DNA from: Clostridiales bacterium
GTDB lineage: Bacteria > Bacillota > Clostridia > Christensenellales > Pumilibacteraceae
Reading direction: 5' to 3'
Assembly (NCBI GenBank): GCA_022508505.1
Contig: JAFLVC010000005.1
Location: 62,001 to 126,000 of the forward strand
Length of the DNA: 64,000 nucleotides
Part shown: piece by piece, positions 7,816 to 16,374 of the stretch
Layout of the letters: each line of letters starts with the position of its first letter
Numbering within the stretch: position 1 is the stretch's first letter
Made by a program: the position numbers and the translations under genes
The notes under the pieces: model-generated
Database searches by the model: none
What the model was told of the DNA's origin: nothing
The model's input: only the letters and a program-made list of their open reading frames with translations

Positions 7816-8826
7816 ATGAAGATTTTGGTCACAGGCGGCGCGGGATACATAGGTTCGCATACTTGTGTGGAACTGCTTGAAAAAGGCTACGAAGTGGTCG
7901 TAATCGACAACTTCGACAATTCTTCGCCCAAAAGCATTGAACGAGTGCAAATGATAACGAACAAGAAGATCGCGCTGTACGAGGGCGACGTTCGCGACGG
8001 CGCGCTTTTGGATAAAATTTTTTCCGAGCATAAGATCGATTGGGTAATTCATTTTGCAGGGCTCAAGGCCGTCGGAGAAAGCTGTGCAAAACCGATAGAG
8101 TACTACAACAATAACCTGTACGGAACACTCGTTTTAACGGACAAAATGCGTGCGCACGGCTGCAAAAAAATCGTGTTCTCGTCGTCGGCGACTGTTTACG
8201 GCGACCCCGAAGTTTTGCCGCTTACCGAAAGCAGCAAGACAGGCGGAACGACAAACCCTTACGGCACGAGCAAATATTTCCAAGAAATAATGCTTAACGA
8301 CATATATAAGTCAGACAACGAGTGGACAGTCGTGCTGCTTAGGTACTTCAACCCCGTCGGTGCGCACGAGAGCGGGCTTATAGGCGAGGATCCGCAGGGA
8401 ATTCCCAACAATCTGACGCCGTACATAGCAAAGGTTGCAATCGGCGCATTGAAGGAAATAGGCGTGTTCGGAAACGACTACGACACTCCGGACGGCACGG
8501 GTGTGCGCGACTATATTCATGTTGTGGATCTTGCTAAGGGGCACGTCGCGGCGATAGATAAGATAAATAAGTCGGGTGTATACACGTACAATCTCGGTAC
8601 AGGGATAGGCTATTCGGTGCTCGACGTGATACATGCGTTCGACAAGGCGTGCGGGAAAGAGCTTCCGTATTCAATAAAGCCGCGTCGCGCGGGCGACATT
8701 GCGGCATGCTATGCGGACGCAAGCAAGGCGGAAAAGGAACTCGTGTGGAAGGCAGAACTCGGCATCGACGAGATGTGCGCTTCGCTTTGGAATTGGCAGT
8801 CAAAAAACCCCAAGGGATATAATTAA
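7816..8826 (+). CDS. galE: UDP-glucose 4-epimerase
   Basis: A 336-residue short-chain dehydrogenase-fold epimerase that interconverts UDP-glucose and UDP-galactose. It has the NAD-binding GGAGYIGSHT motif right after the start, the catalytic serine region VFSSSATVYG and the YxxxK motif in NPYGTSKYF. C-terminal blocks GVRDYIHVVDLAKGH and YNLGTGIGYSVLDV are typical of GalE. The ATG at 7816, with GTGAGGGTC upstream, is chosen over longer frames that would run into sigF and its terminator. galM follows 18 bases later. Confidence 0.96.
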   Translation: MKILVTGGAGYIGSHTCVELLEKGYEVVVIDNFDNSSPKSIERVQMITNKKIALYEGDVRDGALLDKIFSEHKIDWVIHFAGLKAVGESCAKPIEYYNNNLYGTLVLTDKMRAHGCKKIVFSSSATVYGDPEVLPLTESSKTGGTTNPYGTSKYFQEIMLNDIYKSDNEWTVVLLRYFNPVGAHESGLIGEDPQGIPNNLTPYIAKVAIGALKEIGVFGNDYDTPDGTGVRDYIHVVDLAKGHVAAIDKINKSGVYTYNLGTGIGYSVLDVIHAFDKACGKELPYSIKPRRAGDIAACYADASKAEKELVWKAELGIDEMCASLWNWQSKNPKGYN

Positions 8827-8844
8827 CGTAAACAAGGTAGCTTT

Positions 8845-9831
8845 ATGATAAAACAGCTGTACGATACGATTGACGGCAAGGATATTTATATCTACACGAT
8901 AGCGCACGGAGATATCGAGGTGGATATTTGCGAAATGGGTGCGCGCGTCAATGCAATAAGGGTATTTGGTGTTGATGTAACGCTCGGATATAAGTCGGTC
9001 GGCGATTATCTTATAGGCGGAGGATATGTCGGCGCGACGGTAGGAAGGGTTGCAAACAGGATAGCGGGCGGCAGATTCACGCTCGACGGCAAGGAATATA
9101 TGCTCAACAAGAACAACGGAGAAAACCATTCGCACGGCGGAACGGTCGGCTTCGATAAAAAGCTTTTTACAGTCTTGAGTGCCGAAAATTGTTGCCTTGT
9201 CTTACAATACGTGAGCGACGACGGCGAAGAGGGTTATCCTGGTCGGCTTACGCTCACCGTCAAATTCTGCGTGATAGATAGCGTTCTAAGCATAGATTTT
9301 GCCGCAGAGTGCGACAGCGACACCCTTTGGAATCCGACAAACCACATGTATTTCAATCTGAACGGTGAAAGCAGCGGCGACTGTCGAGATAATTTTTTAC
9401 AGCTATTCGCCGATTACTACACGCCGACAGACGACGGGAATATACCGATAGGCGAGAAAAGCTCGGTAAAAAATACACCGTTTGATTTCGGCGAGCTGAA
9501 GCAAATCGGCGCGGATTTTGACAAGTCGGAATTGTCGCGTACCGTCGGATACGACCACAACTACATTTTAAACGGCGAGCACGCCGCGCACGCCGAAAGC
9601 AAAGTAACGGGTATACAGATGGACGTCTACACCGATTTGCCGTGCATGCAGTTTTATACGGGCGGAAAGCTTCGCGGTGCGGACGGAAAGACGGTGAAGA
9701 ATGGCAAATGGGCGGGGTTTTGTCTTGAACCGCAGTACTGTCCCAACGCTATAAACATGGAAGGCTTTGACAAGCCGATACTGAAAAAAGGCGAAAAGAA
9801 AGTACATTACATTCGATACGAATTCAGCTAA
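8845..9831 (+). CDS. galM: Aldose 1-epimerase (galactose mutarotase)
   Basis: A 328-residue mutarotase-family protein that interconverts alpha and beta anomers of hexoses, supplying the galactose pathway. Landmarks are GATVGRVANRIAGGRF, the catalytic-histidine regions ENHSHGG and NPTNHMYFNL, and the catalytic-glutamate region FCLEPQYCPNAIN. AACAAGGTAGC precedes the ATG. It is co-transcribed with galE; galK and galT are not in the window. A strong terminator follows. Confidence 0.93.
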   Translation: MIKQLYDTIDGKDIYIYTIAHGDIEVDICEMGARVNAIRVFGVDVTLGYKSVGDYLIGGGYVGATVGRVANRIAGGRFTLDGKEYMLNKNNGENHSHGGTVGFDKKLFTVLSAENCCLVLQYVSDDGEEGYPGRLTLTVKFCVIDSVLSIDFAAECDSDTLWNPTNHMYFNLNGESSGDCRDNFLQLFADYYTPTDDGNIPIGEKSSVKNTPFDFGELKQIGADFDKSELSRTVGYDHNYILNGEHAAHAESKVTGIQMDVYTDLPCMQFYTGGKLRGADGKTVKNGKWAGFCLEPQYCPNAINMEGFDKPILKKGEKKVHYIRYEFS

Positions 9832-9855
9832 AACATTAAATCTCCATGTAAAAGG

Positions 9856-9884
9856 CGCGAGGGCATCCTCGCGTTTTTGTTTTT
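9856..9884 (+). terminator. Terminator after galM
   Basis: Stem CGCGAGG / CCTCGCG (9856-9862 with 9867-9873) with a GCAT tetraloop, followed by TTTTTGTTTTTT. Strong intrinsic terminator ending the galE-galM operon. Confidence 0.9.
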
Positions 9885-9887
9885 TGC

Positions 9888-9917
9888 GCATAATATCGGT
9901 TGTTAAAAGGCAAATTA
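9888..9917 (+). promoter_or_regulatory. Candidate sigma G-type promoter for the spoVA operon
   Basis: GCATA at 9888-9892 matches the sigma G -35 consensus GMATR. CAAATTA at 9911-9917, after an 18-base spacer, agrees at five of seven positions with the -10 consensus CATNMTA. It lies between the galM terminator and spoVAC. spoVA operons are expressed in the forespore under sigma G in Bacillus. The consensus is recalled and the match is partial. Confidence 0.4.
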
Positions 9918-10004
9918 GCTATATGAAAAGCAAAGAACACGCAGTAGGAGAAGGCCTTTTTATCGTCACCGAACGCGAGCAGATGGTTAAAGGAGCAAAC
10001 GAGC

Positions 10005-10478
10005 ATGTCGGAAAAAACTAACGCCGTAAAGCAACGCAACGACAGATACAACAAATATGTCGACACGGTTACGCCTAAAACAAGCATAATAAAAGCGCTT
10101 TGGCACAGCTTTTGGATAGGCGGCGTAACCTGTATGATCGGTCAGGGAATAGGCGATATTTTGGCATACACCGTGCCGTCGCTCTCGCAGGACATGGTCG
10201 CCAACATTACGGCTATGATACTCGTTACGGTCGCAATACTTTTAACCGGCCTCGGTTTTTACGACGTGATAGCGCGTCAGGGCGGCGCGGGCTCATTTTT
10301 GCCGATTACGGGCTTTGCAAACGCCATGGCAAGCGCGTCCATGGAGTTTAAGACAGAAGGGCTTATATTCGGAACCAGCGCAAAGCTGTTTACCGTTGTA
10401 GGACCTGTAATTGTAAACGGCGTCGTGTGGTCTACTCTTGCCGGGCTTATAAATCTATGGATTCTCGGAGCGTTCTGA
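10005..10478 (+). CDS. spoVAC: Stage V sporulation protein AC
   Basis: A 157-residue integral membrane protein with a charged N-terminus and several hydrophobic helices, matching SpoVAC (WIGGVTCMIGQGIGD, ITGFANAMASASMEFKTEG, GTSAKLFTVVGPVIVNG). With SpoVAD and SpoVAE it forms the channel that moves Ca-dipicolinic acid across the inner forespore membrane during sporulation and germination. TTAAAGGAGC precedes the ATG. The operon lacks spoVAA and spoVAB, as in many clostridia. Its stop overlaps the spoVAD start (TGATG). Confidence 0.95.
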   Translation: MSEKTNAVKQRNDRYNKYVDTVTPKTSIIKALWHSFWIGGVTCMIGQGIGDILAYTVPSLSQDMVANITAMILVTVAILLTGLGFYDVIARQGGAGSFLPITGFANAMASASMEFKTEGLIFGTSAKLFTVVGPVIVNGVVWSTLAGLINLWILGAF

Positions 10479-11590
10479 TGGAAAATAACGTTAATTCAAA
10501 GCACACCGTTCCCAAGTCGAGAACAGAAGAAAATGCCGACATTTTCCCGCCTCCGACTTATTTTTCTCAGCGCCAGCGCGTCATGCGGTTTTTTAACACG
10601 CCGCGCATAGTCGGAAGAATGAGCGTGGTGGGCGAAAAAGAGTCGAAAGGGCCCGTCGGCAAGTATTTCCACAAGTGCGAGAGCGACGACAAGCTCGGCG
10701 AAAAGACGTTCGAGCGCGCAGAGCTTAGAATGTTCGATACCGCCGTTCGCGGCGCTATACGCGACGCTCAGATGTCAGTAGAGGACATAGACCTCATGGT
10801 GTCGGGCGATCTTCTCAACCAAATGACGACGTCGAGTTATGCCGCACGAGATATAGGTGTGCCTCACTTAGGCGTTTACGGCGCATGTTCCACAATGACG
10901 GAGAGCTTGCTTGTGGCGGCGGCTATGGTGGATGCAGGGTACTATAAAAACGTGTTGTGCGCGACGTGCAGCCACTTTGCTACCGCCGAGCGGCAGTTTC
11001 GGTTTCCGCTCGAATACGGCTGTCAGCGACCGCCATATGCGCAGTGGACGGTTACCGGCGCAGCCGCTTCGGTCGTTTCCGAAAACTGTAAAGCTGTAGA
11101 GCGCTTTCCGAAAATAACGATGGCGATTCCGGGAATTATCACCGATTTCGGCATAAACGATCTCAACAACATGGGTGCGGCAATGGCGCCGGCGGCAATG
11201 AACACCATGTTCACGTTAGTTACCGAAACAGGATACGACGAAAACGACTTCGATCTGATTGTTACGGGCGATCTCGGCAAGCTCGGTTCGGATATTCTGC
11301 GCGATCTTATGCGAAAACGCGGTATCAAAATCGGTCAAAACTATATAGACTGCGGAAACATGATATACGACGTGGATCAAAAGTGCTATCAAGGTGGAAG
11401 CGGCGCCGCATGCTCTGCCACGATATTCAATTCGTTTATTATGGACAAGCTTTTGTCGGGCGAGTACAAGCGCGTCGCGTACCTTGCGACAGGCGCGCTC
11501 ATGAGCACACAGAGCTGTTATCAGGGTGAAACAATTCCGTGCATATCTCATGCGGTCGTCGTGGAAAGCCCGTTCGGAGGTGAACAATAA
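10478..11590 (+). CDS. spoVAD: Stage V sporulation protein AD
   Basis: A 370-residue thiolase-fold protein that binds dipicolinic acid and is peripheral to the SpoVA channel. Diagnostic stretches are LLNQMTTSSYAARDI, GVYGACSTMTESL, CATCSHFATAERQFRFP and the late GGSGAACSA. The start is taken at 10478, where ATG overlaps the spoVAC stop; the frame is open further upstream but that part lies inside spoVAC and is not family-like. The stop overlaps spoVAE by one base. Confidence 0.96.
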   Translation: MENNVNSKHTVPKSRTEENADIFPPPTYFSQRQRVMRFFNTPRIVGRMSVVGEKESKGPVGKYFHKCESDDKLGEKTFERAELRMFDTAVRGAIRDAQMSVEDIDLMVSGDLLNQMTTSSYAARDIGVPHLGVYGACSTMTESLLVAAAMVDAGYYKNVLCATCSHFATAERQFRFPLEYGCQRPPYAQWTVTGAAASVVSENCKAVERFPKITMAIPGIITDFGINDLNNMGAAMAPAAMNTMFTLVTETGYDENDFDLIVTGDLGKLGSDILRDLMRKRGIKIGQNYIDCGNMIYDVDQKCYQGGSGAACSATIFNSFIMDKLLSGEYKRVAYLATGALMSTQSCYQGETIPCISHAVVVESPFGGEQ

Positions 11591-11967
11591 TGGGAGCTGT
11601 TTGGTCAACAGTAGGAACATACGCAATAGTTTTTTCCGTAGGCGGCGCACTGTGCGCCTTGGCGGAGCTTTTGATAGTCAGAACAAAGCTCACACCCGCA
11701 CGTATTCTCGTAATATTTCTTATAGCGGGGATAGCTCTTGAAGCGGTCGGAGTGTACGACGCGATACTAAAGGTCTGTCAAGCGGGAGTGAGCGTGCCGA
11801 TAGTCGGTTTCGGCGCGTCGCTTGCAAAGGGCTCTATACAAATGGCGCGAACGCACGGATTTCTCGGCGCGTTTGCAGGAGGGCTCGTTCGCACGGCGTA
11901 CGGAGTGGGTGCGGCGATTGTAGTCAGCTATATCGTGACGCTCGTGTTCAGCCCGAAAACAAAGTAA
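11590..11967 (+). CDS. spoVAE: Stage V sporulation protein AE (SpoVAEb type)
   Basis: A 125-residue membrane protein, nearly all hydrophobic helices, with the SpoVAE blocks GVYDAILKVCQAGVSVPIVG and FGASLAKG, then GFLGAFAGGL. It is a subunit of the dipicolinic acid channel. The ATG shares a base with the spoVAD stop and has CGGAGGTGAAC upstream. It is the last gene of the spoVA operon; yunB starts about 50 bases later and may be co-transcribed, since I see no terminator between them. Confidence 0.94.
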   Translation: MGAVWSTVGTYAIVFSVGGALCALAELLIVRTKLTPARILVIFLIAGIALEAVGVYDAILKVCQAGVSVPIVGFGASLAKGSIQMARTHGFLGAFAGGLVRTAYGVGAAIVVSYIVTLVFSPKTK

Positions 11968-12020
11968 ATTAATACAAATTTATGTAACAAAATTATCAGT
12001 TGCGGCATATATATCTTCAA

Positions 12021-12695
12021 ATGAGGGATTGCCGCAGACAAATAAAGAAAAAGCGCGGTAAAAGGAGACTTTTGATCGCGCTTTTTATAATCGGGCTGTT
12101 AGTAGCCGCGATCTGTATATTTATTTACAAAAACGTCAATCCGATGATAATTACGCTGTCTAATGAGAAAATCAAAGAGCTGACAAACGACGCGGTTTCA
12201 AACGCCGTAATCGACGTCATGGGTAGCGCTGGCGACGTCGACTATTTGAGTATTGAGCGTGACACCGACGGAAACATTCAAACCGTCGACGTGAACGCTG
12301 AACTCATAAGCACACTTGCGCAAAAGATAACAATAGAAGCCCAGCACAGAATTAACAAAGTAGGGCGGGACGGTATAAAAATTCCGCTCGGCTCGCTCAG
12401 CGGCGTTACGTTGTTTACAGGACTCGGACCGGATATAAACGTCAAGGTCTATCTCGTCGGCTCGACGCAGACGCAAATACTGTCCGTATTTTCTGACGCG
12501 GGAATAAATCAGACGCTGCACAGGCTGTATCTAACCGTCACAGGCTCTGTCGCAGTCGCCGTTCCGGGGCTTCCGTCGACAATAAAAACGTCTACGCAAG
12601 TGCTCATGAGCGAGCTCATAATAGTCGGAGACGTTCCGTCCACGTATCTAAACGCTTCGCACATAGGCGATATGCTCGATCTTGTAGTCAGATAG
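12021..12695 (+). CDS. yunB: Sporulation protein YunB
   Basis: A 224-residue single-pass protein. A basic N-terminus (KKKRGKRR) and one transmembrane helix are followed by an extracytoplasmic domain with YunB signatures: VNPMIITLSNEKI, IPLGSLSGVTLF, FSDAGINQTLHRLYL and ELIIVGDVPSTYL. In Bacillus subtilis yunB is a mother-cell gene needed for efficient sporulation; its biochemical role is unknown. Neither the ATG at 12021 nor the in-frame TTG at 12000 has a clear ribosome binding site, so the start is uncertain by seven codons. It sits between spoVAE and the pheS T-box leader. Confidence 0.85.
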   Translation: MRDCRRQIKKKRGKRRLLIALFIIGLLVAAICIFIYKNVNPMIITLSNEKIKELTNDAVSNAVIDVMGSAGDVDYLSIERDTDGNIQTVDVNAELISTLAQKITIEAQHRINKVGRDGIKIPLGSLSGVTLFTGLGPDINVKVYLVGSTQTQILSVFSDAGINQTLHRLYLTVTGSVAVAVPGLPSTIKTSTQVLMSELIIVGDVPSTYLNASHIGDMLDLVVR

Positions 12696-12719
12696 AACGG
12701 AACAACATATCAAAAACAT

Positions 12720-12748
12720 TTGCAAAAACCGTTTCATTGTGTTATAAT
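12720..12748 (+). promoter_or_regulatory. SigA-type promoter of the pheST operon
   Basis: TTGCAA at 12720-12725 and a perfect TATAAT at 12743-12748 with a 17-base spacer. Transcription should begin near 12755, just ahead of the T-box leader. Confidence 0.85.
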
Positions 12749-12754
12749 TATGAT

Positions 12755-12969
12755 AATTCAGATACGCTTGAGTGCGGCACAAGAAAAACGCAAAAGACAG
12801 AGAGCCGTTCGTGGCTGAAAGACGGCGTGCGTTTAAATATTCACCGCACGAGTACCGACGTTGAAATGCAGTAGGCGTCGGCGTCCGCCGCGTTATGTGC
12901 GAAAATGAGCCCCAATTCGGGTGGTACCGCGTTTAAACGCCCCGATGTACGTCGGGGGTTTTTGTTTTT
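12755..12969 (+). promoter_or_regulatory. T-box riboswitch, phenylalanine-specific
   Basis: A tRNA-sensing leader. The base of stem I pairs 12772-12777 (GTGCGG) with 12844-12849 (CCGCAC). The apical part has the AGAGA and GGCTGAAAG conserved elements. Directly 5' of the closing arm the specifier codon is TTC (12840-12842), which is Phe. The T-box core GGGTGGTACCGCG is at 12919-12931; its TGGT (12922-12925) would pair with an ACCA tRNA end. The terminator hairpin pairs 12940-12945 with 12952-12957 and is followed by a T-rich run to 12969. Uncharged tRNA-Phe should stabilise the antiterminator and switch the operon on. Confidence 0.95.
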
Positions 12970-12978
12970 GGAGGAACT

Positions 12979-13992
12979 ATGAATTACAACGAATTCTTGT
13001 CAGAGACGCTCGAAAAGCTTGAAAAGGTTAGCTCGGAACGCGAGCTCGCAGAGCTTAAAGCTACGATTTTCGGCAAAAACGGTGCAATTACAGAGCTTAT
13101 GAAAAAGCTCAAGGATTTGCCGCCCGACCAAAAGCCTCAGGCAGGCAAAGCGATAAACGACCTTCGCGTTCAGCTTGTCGAAAAATGCGAGCAAAAGGAA
13201 AAAGAGCTGCACAAGGCCAAAATCGAAGCGGCTCTCAAATCGGAGTGCATAGACCTTTCGATTGACAAATGCGACTGCCACAGCGGCGCCGTGCATCCGA
13301 TAAATCAAGTCCGTAAAAAACTCACCGATTACTTTGTGGGAAACGGATATATTGTGTACGACAGTCCCGAGATAGAGACAGATTACTATAATTTTCAGGC
13401 GCTCAACATTCCGCCGGATCACCCGGCGCGCGATATGCAGGACACGTTCTTTATCGGGAACGGCATACTGCTTCGCTCGCAGACATCGAGCGGGCAGGTC
13501 AGGCTTATGGAAAAGTACAAGCCGCCACTCAAAATGATTTGCCCGGGCAGGGTTTTCCGCAACGACGACGATTCGACGCATTCGCCTGTATTCCACCAAA
13601 TGGAGGGACTTGTCGTCGACAAAAACGTCACGCTTTGCGATCTAAAAGGCGCGCTCGAAGGCTTTGCAAAGTTCATATTCGGCGATCAGACCAAGATTCG
13701 CTTCCGTCCGAGCTATTTCCCGTTTACAGAGCCGAGCGTCGAGGTGGACGTTTCGTGCTTTAAGTGCCACGGAAAGGGTTGCCGCGTGTGCAAAAACACC
13801 GGTTGGATAGAGATTTTGGGCGCCGGCATGGTCAATCGCAAGGTACTCGAAAACTGCGGGATCGATCCCGACGAGTATCACGGCTTCGCTTTCGGCGTCG
13901 GGCTCGACCGTATAGCCATGATACAGTGCTCGATAGACGACATAAAACTCATGTGGGATAACGACGTTCGTTTCCTTCGTCAGTTCAGATAA
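12979..13992 (+). CDS. pheS: Phenylalanine--tRNA ligase alpha subunit
   Basis: A 337-residue class II synthetase subunit, forming an alpha2-beta2 enzyme with PheT. An N-terminal coiled-coil tRNA-binding arm (about 1-85) precedes the catalytic core: the HPARDMQDTFF block, motif 2 around CPGRVFRNDDDSTHSPVFHQ, and motif 3 GFAFGVGLDRIAM. The CFKCHGKGCRVC insert before the ILGAGMV block is common in this family. TTTTTGGAGGAACT gives a strong ribosome binding site. Expression is under the Phe T-box directly upstream. Confidence 0.98.
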   Translation: MNYNEFLSETLEKLEKVSSERELAELKATIFGKNGAITELMKKLKDLPPDQKPQAGKAINDLRVQLVEKCEQKEKELHKAKIEAALKSECIDLSIDKCDCHSGAVHPINQVRKKLTDYFVGNGYIVYDSPEIETDYYNFQALNIPPDHPARDMQDTFFIGNGILLRSQTSSGQVRLMEKYKPPLKMICPGRVFRNDDDSTHSPVFHQMEGLVVDKNVTLCDLKGALEGFAKFIFGDQTKIRFRPSYFPFTEPSVEVDVSCFKCHGKGCRVCKNTGWIEILGAGMVNRKVLENCGIDPDEYHGFAFGVGLDRIAMIQCSIDDIKLMWDNDVRFLRQFR

Positions 13993-14003
13993 GGAGAGAC
14001 ATC

Positions 14004-16373
14004 ATGAAATTACCTTTAAGCTGGTTAAAAGAATACGTGGATATCGGCGACATCACGCCGACCGAGCTTTCCGATAAGCTTCTCTCCATAGGCTTCGAAG
14101 TCGAGGAAATCATCATGCCGCGCGACGACATAAAAGGCGTAGTTGTCGGCAAGGTGAACGAAATAGTCCGACACGAAAATTCGGACAAGCTGTGGATATG
14201 CCAAATCGACATAGGCGGTGAAACAGTTCAGATTGTTACCGGCGCGCAAAACGTTAAAAAGGGCGACGTCGTGCCCGTCGCAACTGTGGGCGCCGAGCTT
14301 CCCGGCGGAAAGAAAATTCAAGAGGCAAAGCTTCGCGGCATCGACAGCTACGGCATGCTGTGCTCGGGCGGCGAGCTTTGCGTTGACGACGACGTAATCG
14401 ACGGGGCAAGCGTCAACGGCATATTGATCCTTCCAAGCGACTTCACTCCGGGCGAAAACATCATGAGCGCGCTCGGCATAGACGACACCGTTCTCGACGT
14501 CTCGATTACGGCCAACCGTCCCGACTGTCAGGCCGTTTGCAATCTTGCGAGGGAAATCGCAATACTTGTCGATAAGCCTTTCAAGATGCCAAAGCTCACG
14601 TACAAATGCACGGCGAACGCCGAAGGCGAGATCCCGCCCGTAAAAATTCTCGAAAAAGAGCTTTGCTCGAGGTATATCGGTAGGCTCATAAAGGACGTAA
14701 AAATCGAAAAATCGCCCAAATGGATGCGTGACAGACTGAGAATGTGCGGTATCCGCCCGATAAACAACCTTGTCGACATCACTAACTACGTTCTTTTGGA
14801 ATTCGGTCAGCCCCTTCACGCCTTTGACAAGAAGTTTATCAAGGACGGCATAATCGTCAGAAAGGGAGTAAGCGAGAAGATAACGGCACTCGACGGCAAA
14901 GAATACGACGTGGACGGCTGTTTGGTGATAGCCGACGCCGAAAAGCCGCTTGCAATAGCCGGCATAATGGGCGGAGAATATACGAGTATTTTCCCCGATA
15001 CAACCTGCGTATTTTTGGAAGCCGCGCGTTTCGAGCGCAGCAATATCCGCCGCACGTCGAGAAAAATCGGACTTCGCTCCGACTCGTCGACGCGCTACGA
15101 AAAGGGCGTCGATTGGCAGACCACCGAATACGGCTCTAACCGCGCTCTCGCACTTATCGACATGCTAAAGTGCGGAAAAATATGCGCAGGTATAGTTTCC
15201 GACGGCATACCTCAGCCGCAAAATAAAGTTATTACTACGACCCAAAAGGAGATTTGCAATCTTCTCGGTATCGATATAGACCAAAATGTCATCGTGTCTT
15301 TACTCAAAAAACAGGGCTTTACAGTCAAAGTGAGCGGCAAAGTTCTCACTTGCACCGTTCCGCTTGTTCGTGAGGACGTGGACGGCTATGCCGATCTTGC
15401 CGAGGACGTAATGCGTTTTTACGGGTATGACAACATAATATCGACGTATTCCGAGAACACGCATCAGACGCGCGGATACATGAGCGACCATGACATCAAT
15501 TCCGAAAGACTCAAGTCGAGGCTTGTCGCGATGGGCGTCGACGAAATACTCAACTACTCGTTCATTTCTCCGGACGCCGCCGAAAAAATTATGTTAAACG
15601 GCGCCGAGCTCAACGAAATACCAATCAAAAACCCGCTTAGCCGCGACATTTCCGTCATGCGCACACAACTTCTCTCGTCAATGATGGCGTCTATAGCTCG
15701 CAACTGCGCGAGAAAGAACGACGTCATGCGATTCTTTGAGCTCGGAAAAGTGTTTCTCGCAAAGGAACTTCCGCTCAAAGAACTTCCCGATGAGCGCGAC
15801 GTGCTGTGCGTAGGGCTTTGCAACGACGGCGATTTTTACACGTTAAAGAGCATAGTGGGAGAGGCTGTCAAGCTTTTCGGAAAGTCTCCTAAGTATGCGC
15901 CGTCTACCGCGCCGTATCTCCATCCAAATCAATCGCTTCACGTAGAAGCAGACGGCATAATCGGCGATTTCGGCAAAGTTCATCCGCTCGTCTGCGAAAA
16001 TTACGATATCAATGCGAATGTCTACGTCGCGCATATTGACGTTTCGGGCGCATTGAACAAACCCATTGAGCTTACACGGTATAATCCGATTTCAAAGCTT
16101 CAGCCGGTGGACAGAGATCTCGCTTTGATAGTTGATAAGAGCACGCCTGTAGGCGATATGCTCGCTCTTGTCAAGTCCGTCAGCGAGTATATATCTGAAG
16201 TCAAGCTTTTCGACATCTACGAGGGCGAACAGATTCCGCAGGGCTATAAGAGCGTAGCGTTTTCAGTAAGGCTTCAGCCCGCCGAAAACACCTTCGCCGA
16301 TGCCGAAATAAAACAGATTATGGACAATATTTTGACTGAAACAGCCGCAAAATTCGGCGCTAAGCTGCGTTGA
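14004..16373 (+). CDS. pheT: Phenylalanine--tRNA ligase beta subunit
   Basis: A 789-residue subunit with the usual order: an EMAP-II-like tRNA-binding domain near residues 40-150 (VVGKVNEIVRHENSDKLWIC), the B3/B4 editing domain (GQPLHAFDKKFI, GIMGGE), B5, a catalytic-like core, and the C-terminal ferredoxin-like anticodon-binding domain (KLQPVDRDLALIVDKSTPVG). TAAGGAGAGACATC precedes the ATG, 11 bases after pheS. The next gene begins one base after its stop. Confidence 0.98.
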   Translation: MKLPLSWLKEYVDIGDITPTELSDKLLSIGFEVEEIIMPRDDIKGVVVGKVNEIVRHENSDKLWICQIDIGGETVQIVTGAQNVKKGDVVPVATVGAELPGGKKIQEAKLRGIDSYGMLCSGGELCVDDDVIDGASVNGILILPSDFTPGENIMSALGIDDTVLDVSITANRPDCQAVCNLAREIAILVDKPFKMPKLTYKCTANAEGEIPPVKILEKELCSRYIGRLIKDVKIEKSPKWMRDRLRMCGIRPINNLVDITNYVLLEFGQPLHAFDKKFIKDGIIVRKGVSEKITALDGKEYDVDGCLVIADAEKPLAIAGIMGGEYTSIFPDTTCVFLEAARFERSNIRRTSRKIGLRSDSSTRYEKGVDWQTTEYGSNRALALIDMLKCGKICAGIVSDGIPQPQNKVITTTQKEICNLLGIDIDQNVIVSLLKKQGFTVKVSGKVLTCTVPLVREDVDGYADLAEDVMRFYGYDNIISTYSENTHQTRGYMSDHDINSERLKSRLVAMGVDEILNYSFISPDAAEKIMLNGAELNEIPIKNPLSRDISVMRTQLLSSMMASIARNCARKNDVMRFFELGKVFLAKELPLKELPDERDVLCVGLCNDGDFYTLKSIVGEAVKLFGKSPKYAPSTAPYLHPNQSLHVEADGIIGDFGKVHPLVCENYDINANVYVAHIDVSGALNKPIELTRYNPISKLQPVDRDLALIVDKSTPVGDMLALVKSVSEYISEVKLFDIYEGEQIPQGYKSVAFSVRLQPAENTFADAEIKQIMDNILTETAAKFGAKLR

Positions 16374-16374
16374 T

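Noticed and set aside
9923-10021. Short plus-strand frame (ATG at 9923, 32 codons) before spoVAC
   Set aside because: It begins within a few bases of the candidate -10 element and runs into spoVAC out of frame; no ribosome binding site.
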